Below, piece by piece: positions 62,468 through 64,000 of a DNA stretch of 64,000 bases (position 1 is the first letter of the stretch; the number at the start of each line of letters is the position of its first letter). The DNA is from Haloarcula sp. CBA1127. Lineage in GTDB: Archaea; Halobacteriota; Halobacteria; Halobacteriales; Haloarculaceae. Below the pieces are notes generated by a model. That model was not told where the DNA came from and ran no database searches. It saw nothing but the letters and a program-made list of their open reading frames with translations. Location: positions 248,001-312,000 of the forward strand of contig NZ_BCNB01000002.1 in the NCBI RefSeq assembly GCF_001485575.1. Direction: 5' to 3'. Made by a program: the position numbers and the translations under genes.

Positions 62468-64000
62468 TCAGACCAGCGGTTCCTCGCGGACGGTTGCGTC
62501 GTACCGCTCGCCCTCGTAGAGGATTTCGACGCTGGTCCCGGGTTCAGCGTACTCGGGTGGCAGATACGTGTAGGCCACGCAAGCGCCGACGGTGTAGCCG
62601 TACTCGGCGCTGTGGAGGTAGCCGATGGTCTCGTCGCCGTCGAGGACCGGTTTGTTATCGAGCACAACAGCGTCCTCGTCATCGAGGGTCAGACAGGCTA
62701 CCTTGTGGTCGATGTTGTCACCGTCGGCGGCTGCTGCGACTGCCTCCTTACCGATGAAGTCGGTTTCGAGGTCAACGGCCCATCCGAGTCCGGCCTCGTA
62801 GGGATTGTGCTCCGTGTGGAGGTCCTTCCCCCAGAGTCGGAACCCTTTCTCGATTCGCAGCGAATTCAGCGCACCGTTGCCGTATGGACGAATGCCGTAC
62901 TCCTCGCCGGCCTCCATTATGTGCTCCCAGAGGCGTTCGCCGTATTCCGACGGCGTGTAGAACTCCCAGCCGAGTTCACCAGCATAGGAAACGCGGAGTG
63001 CAGTCACGGGGATGTTCTTGACGAAGAACTGCTGGCTCGTGAAGAACGGGAAGGCGTCGTCGGAGAGGTCGATGTCGGTGACCTTCGAGAGGACTTTCCG
63101 GGCGTTCGGGCCGGTACAGACCATCGCCGCCAGACTGGAGGTCACGTCGTTCACGACCACGTCGTCGGGGGACTGCTCGCGCACCCACGCGACGTGGTTG
63201 TTCCCGACTTCGCGACCCGTCGTCAGCAGAAGGTAGCGGTCCTCGCCGGTCCGCGTGACCGTGATATCCGCCCGGACGCCACCGCCTTCGTTGCACATCA
63301 GCGTGTACTTCACGTCACCCACGTCAATGTCCATGTCGTTCGTACAGAGGTACTGGACGAACTCGCCGGCGTCGCTCCCGATGACCTCCATTTTGTTGAA
63401 AGAAGTCATGTCGTGGAGGCCGACGTTGTTACGCACGTTCAACGCCTCGGCTCCCTCGATTGGTGACCAGTACTTCGCTTCCCAGCCCCCGCGGTCGGGA
63501 ATCCGGTCGCCGTACTCCGCTAGCAGGTCGGCATTGGAGTCGAACCAGTGTGGTTCCTCCCAGCCGGCCTCGGCCCACAGCTCGGCGTCGTACTTCTTGT
63601 GGGTGTGGTACATCGGGGTTCGGCGGATATCCCGCTGTGTGTCGGTCCAGACCCACTTGGGGTGCATGATGTTGTAGACAATGCGGTACTCCTCACCGCC
63701 GATGTCCCGAGCGAAGTCCCAGCTGCCTTCGTGCTCGTCGAAGCGGTTCACGTCACAGTGGGCGAGGTCAATCGGGCCGGATGGGAGCCGCGGAACACCG
63801 TGTTCCATCCACTCGGCGAGCGCCTTGCCGGCACCGCCGGCGTGCGTGACCCAGATGGCCGCTGCCGTCCAGAGGCCGTCGTACTCCTGCACGGGACCCA
63901 TCACGGGGAGTCCGTTCGGCGACTCCGCGAACATCCCGTTGTACTTGTGTTCGAGTTCCTTGCCGGCCGTCGCGGGCAGCAGTTCGTCGCTGGCCTGACG
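62468..64000 (-). CDS. Dimethylglycine/sarcosine dehydrogenase-family flavoprotein (copy 3, 5' end outside window)
   Basis: Only the last 510 codons lie in the window; the frame stays open to the right edge, so the FAD-binding N-terminus is missing from view. What is seen covers the end of the flavin domain ('FAESPNGLPVMGPVQEYDGL') and the whole GCV_T part: 'GLHDMTSFNKMEVIGSDAGE', 'VSYAGELGWEFYTPSEYGER', 'SLRIEKGFRLWGKDLHTEHN' and 'GLGWAVDLETDFIGKEAV'. It ends at 'REEPLV', about 10 residues earlier than copy 2. It is paralogous to copies 1 and 2 and probably has a related but different N-methyl substrate. Confidence 0.86.
   Translation of the reverse strand, partial: RQASDELLPATAGKELEHKYNGMFAESPNGLPVMGPVQEYDGLWTAAAIWVTHAGGAGKALAEWMEHGVPRLPSGPIDLAHCDVNRFDEHEGSWDFARDIGGEEYRIVYNIMHPKWVWTDTQRDIRRTPMYHTHKKYDAELWAEAGWEEPHWFDSNADLLAEYGDRIPDRGGWEAKYWSPIEGAEALNVRNNVGLHDMTSFNKMEVIGSDAGEFVQYLCTNDMDIDVGDVKYTLMCNEGGGVRADITVTRTGEDRYLLLTTGREVGNNHVAWVREQSPDDVVVNDVTSSLAAMVCTGPNARKVLSKVTDIDLSDDAFPFFTSQQFFVKNIPVTALRVSYAGELGWEFYTPSEYGERLWEHIMEAGEEYGIRPYGNGALNSLRIEKGFRLWGKDLHTEHNPYEAGLGWAVDLETDFIGKEAVAAAADGDNIDHKVACLTLDDEDAVVLDNKPVLDGDETIGYLHSAEYGYTVGACVAYTYLPPEYAEPGTSVEILYEGERYDATVREEPLV

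Noticed and set aside
1-64000. CRISPR arrays, tRNA and rRNA genes
   Set aside because: No regularly spaced repeats, tRNA-like cloverleaf or rRNA stretch was noticed on reading; a tRNAscan or repeat search was not possible.

Overview
The window looks like a chromosomal segment of a halophilic archaeon (class Halobacteria, Haloarcula/Haloferax-like). Grounds: strongly acidic predicted proteins, high GC in most genes, TATA boxes about 25-35 bp before many start codons with little or no leader, abundant Tat-type lipoprotein signals, a fructose PTS cluster in the order known from Haloferax, an archaea-specific SMC-related/RdfA pair and a FolC-FolP fusion. No tRNA, rRNA or CRISPR array was seen.

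Layout. (1) 0.1-7.2 kb, 2- and 3-carbon hydroxy acids: a HEAT-repeat/zinc-ribbon protein, a two-gene Lut-type lactate-oxidation operon (lutC plus a fused LUD/ferredoxin/CCG protein), a LarA-like isomerase and a glycerate 2-kinase. (2) 7.2-31.8 kb, a surface-polysaccharide island of lower GC: sugar epimerase, four or more glycosyltransferases, UDP-GlcNAc 2-epimerase (wecB) and UDP-ManNAc dehydrogenase (wecC), a DUF1616 membrane protein, an alkaline-phosphatase/sulfatase-fold protein, a GT-C-like membrane protein, two paralogous right-handed beta-helix proteins, an orphan Tat leader peptide and a heparinase II/III-like lyase. It probably makes, modifies and trims a ManNAc-uronate-containing exopolysaccharide or glycan. 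(3) 31.9-35.9 kb, a complete fructose-type PTS (ptfC-ptfA-ptsH-ptsI-ptfB) on the minus strand with a clear TATA box. (4) 36.2-38.8 kb, an SMC-like ATPase with a zinc hook, convergent with an RdfA-like cell-shape factor. (5) 39.0-42.8 kb, a decayed insertion sequence, an AT-rich foreign patch with a broken gene and a lipoprotein, then a coupled pair of Tat lipoproteins.

(6) 43.0-64.0 kb, the most coherent part, a folate-linked one-carbon island: GTP cyclohydrolase I (folE), three dimethylglycine/sarcosine dehydrogenase-family flavoproteins, both electron-transfer flavoprotein subunits, a methenyl-THF cyclohydrolase (fchA type), formate-THF ligase (fhs), a FolC-FolP fusion, a BCCT betaine-type transporter and threonine/serine dehydratase. 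Inferred flow: an imported methylated glycine is demethylated, electrons go to ETF and the carbon to tetrahydrofolate. The THF-bound carbon is then oxidised and released as formate with ATP formation, while FolE and FolCP make the folate and glycine can leave through serine and pyruvate. Small membrane, zinc-ribbon and stress proteins lie between these genes.
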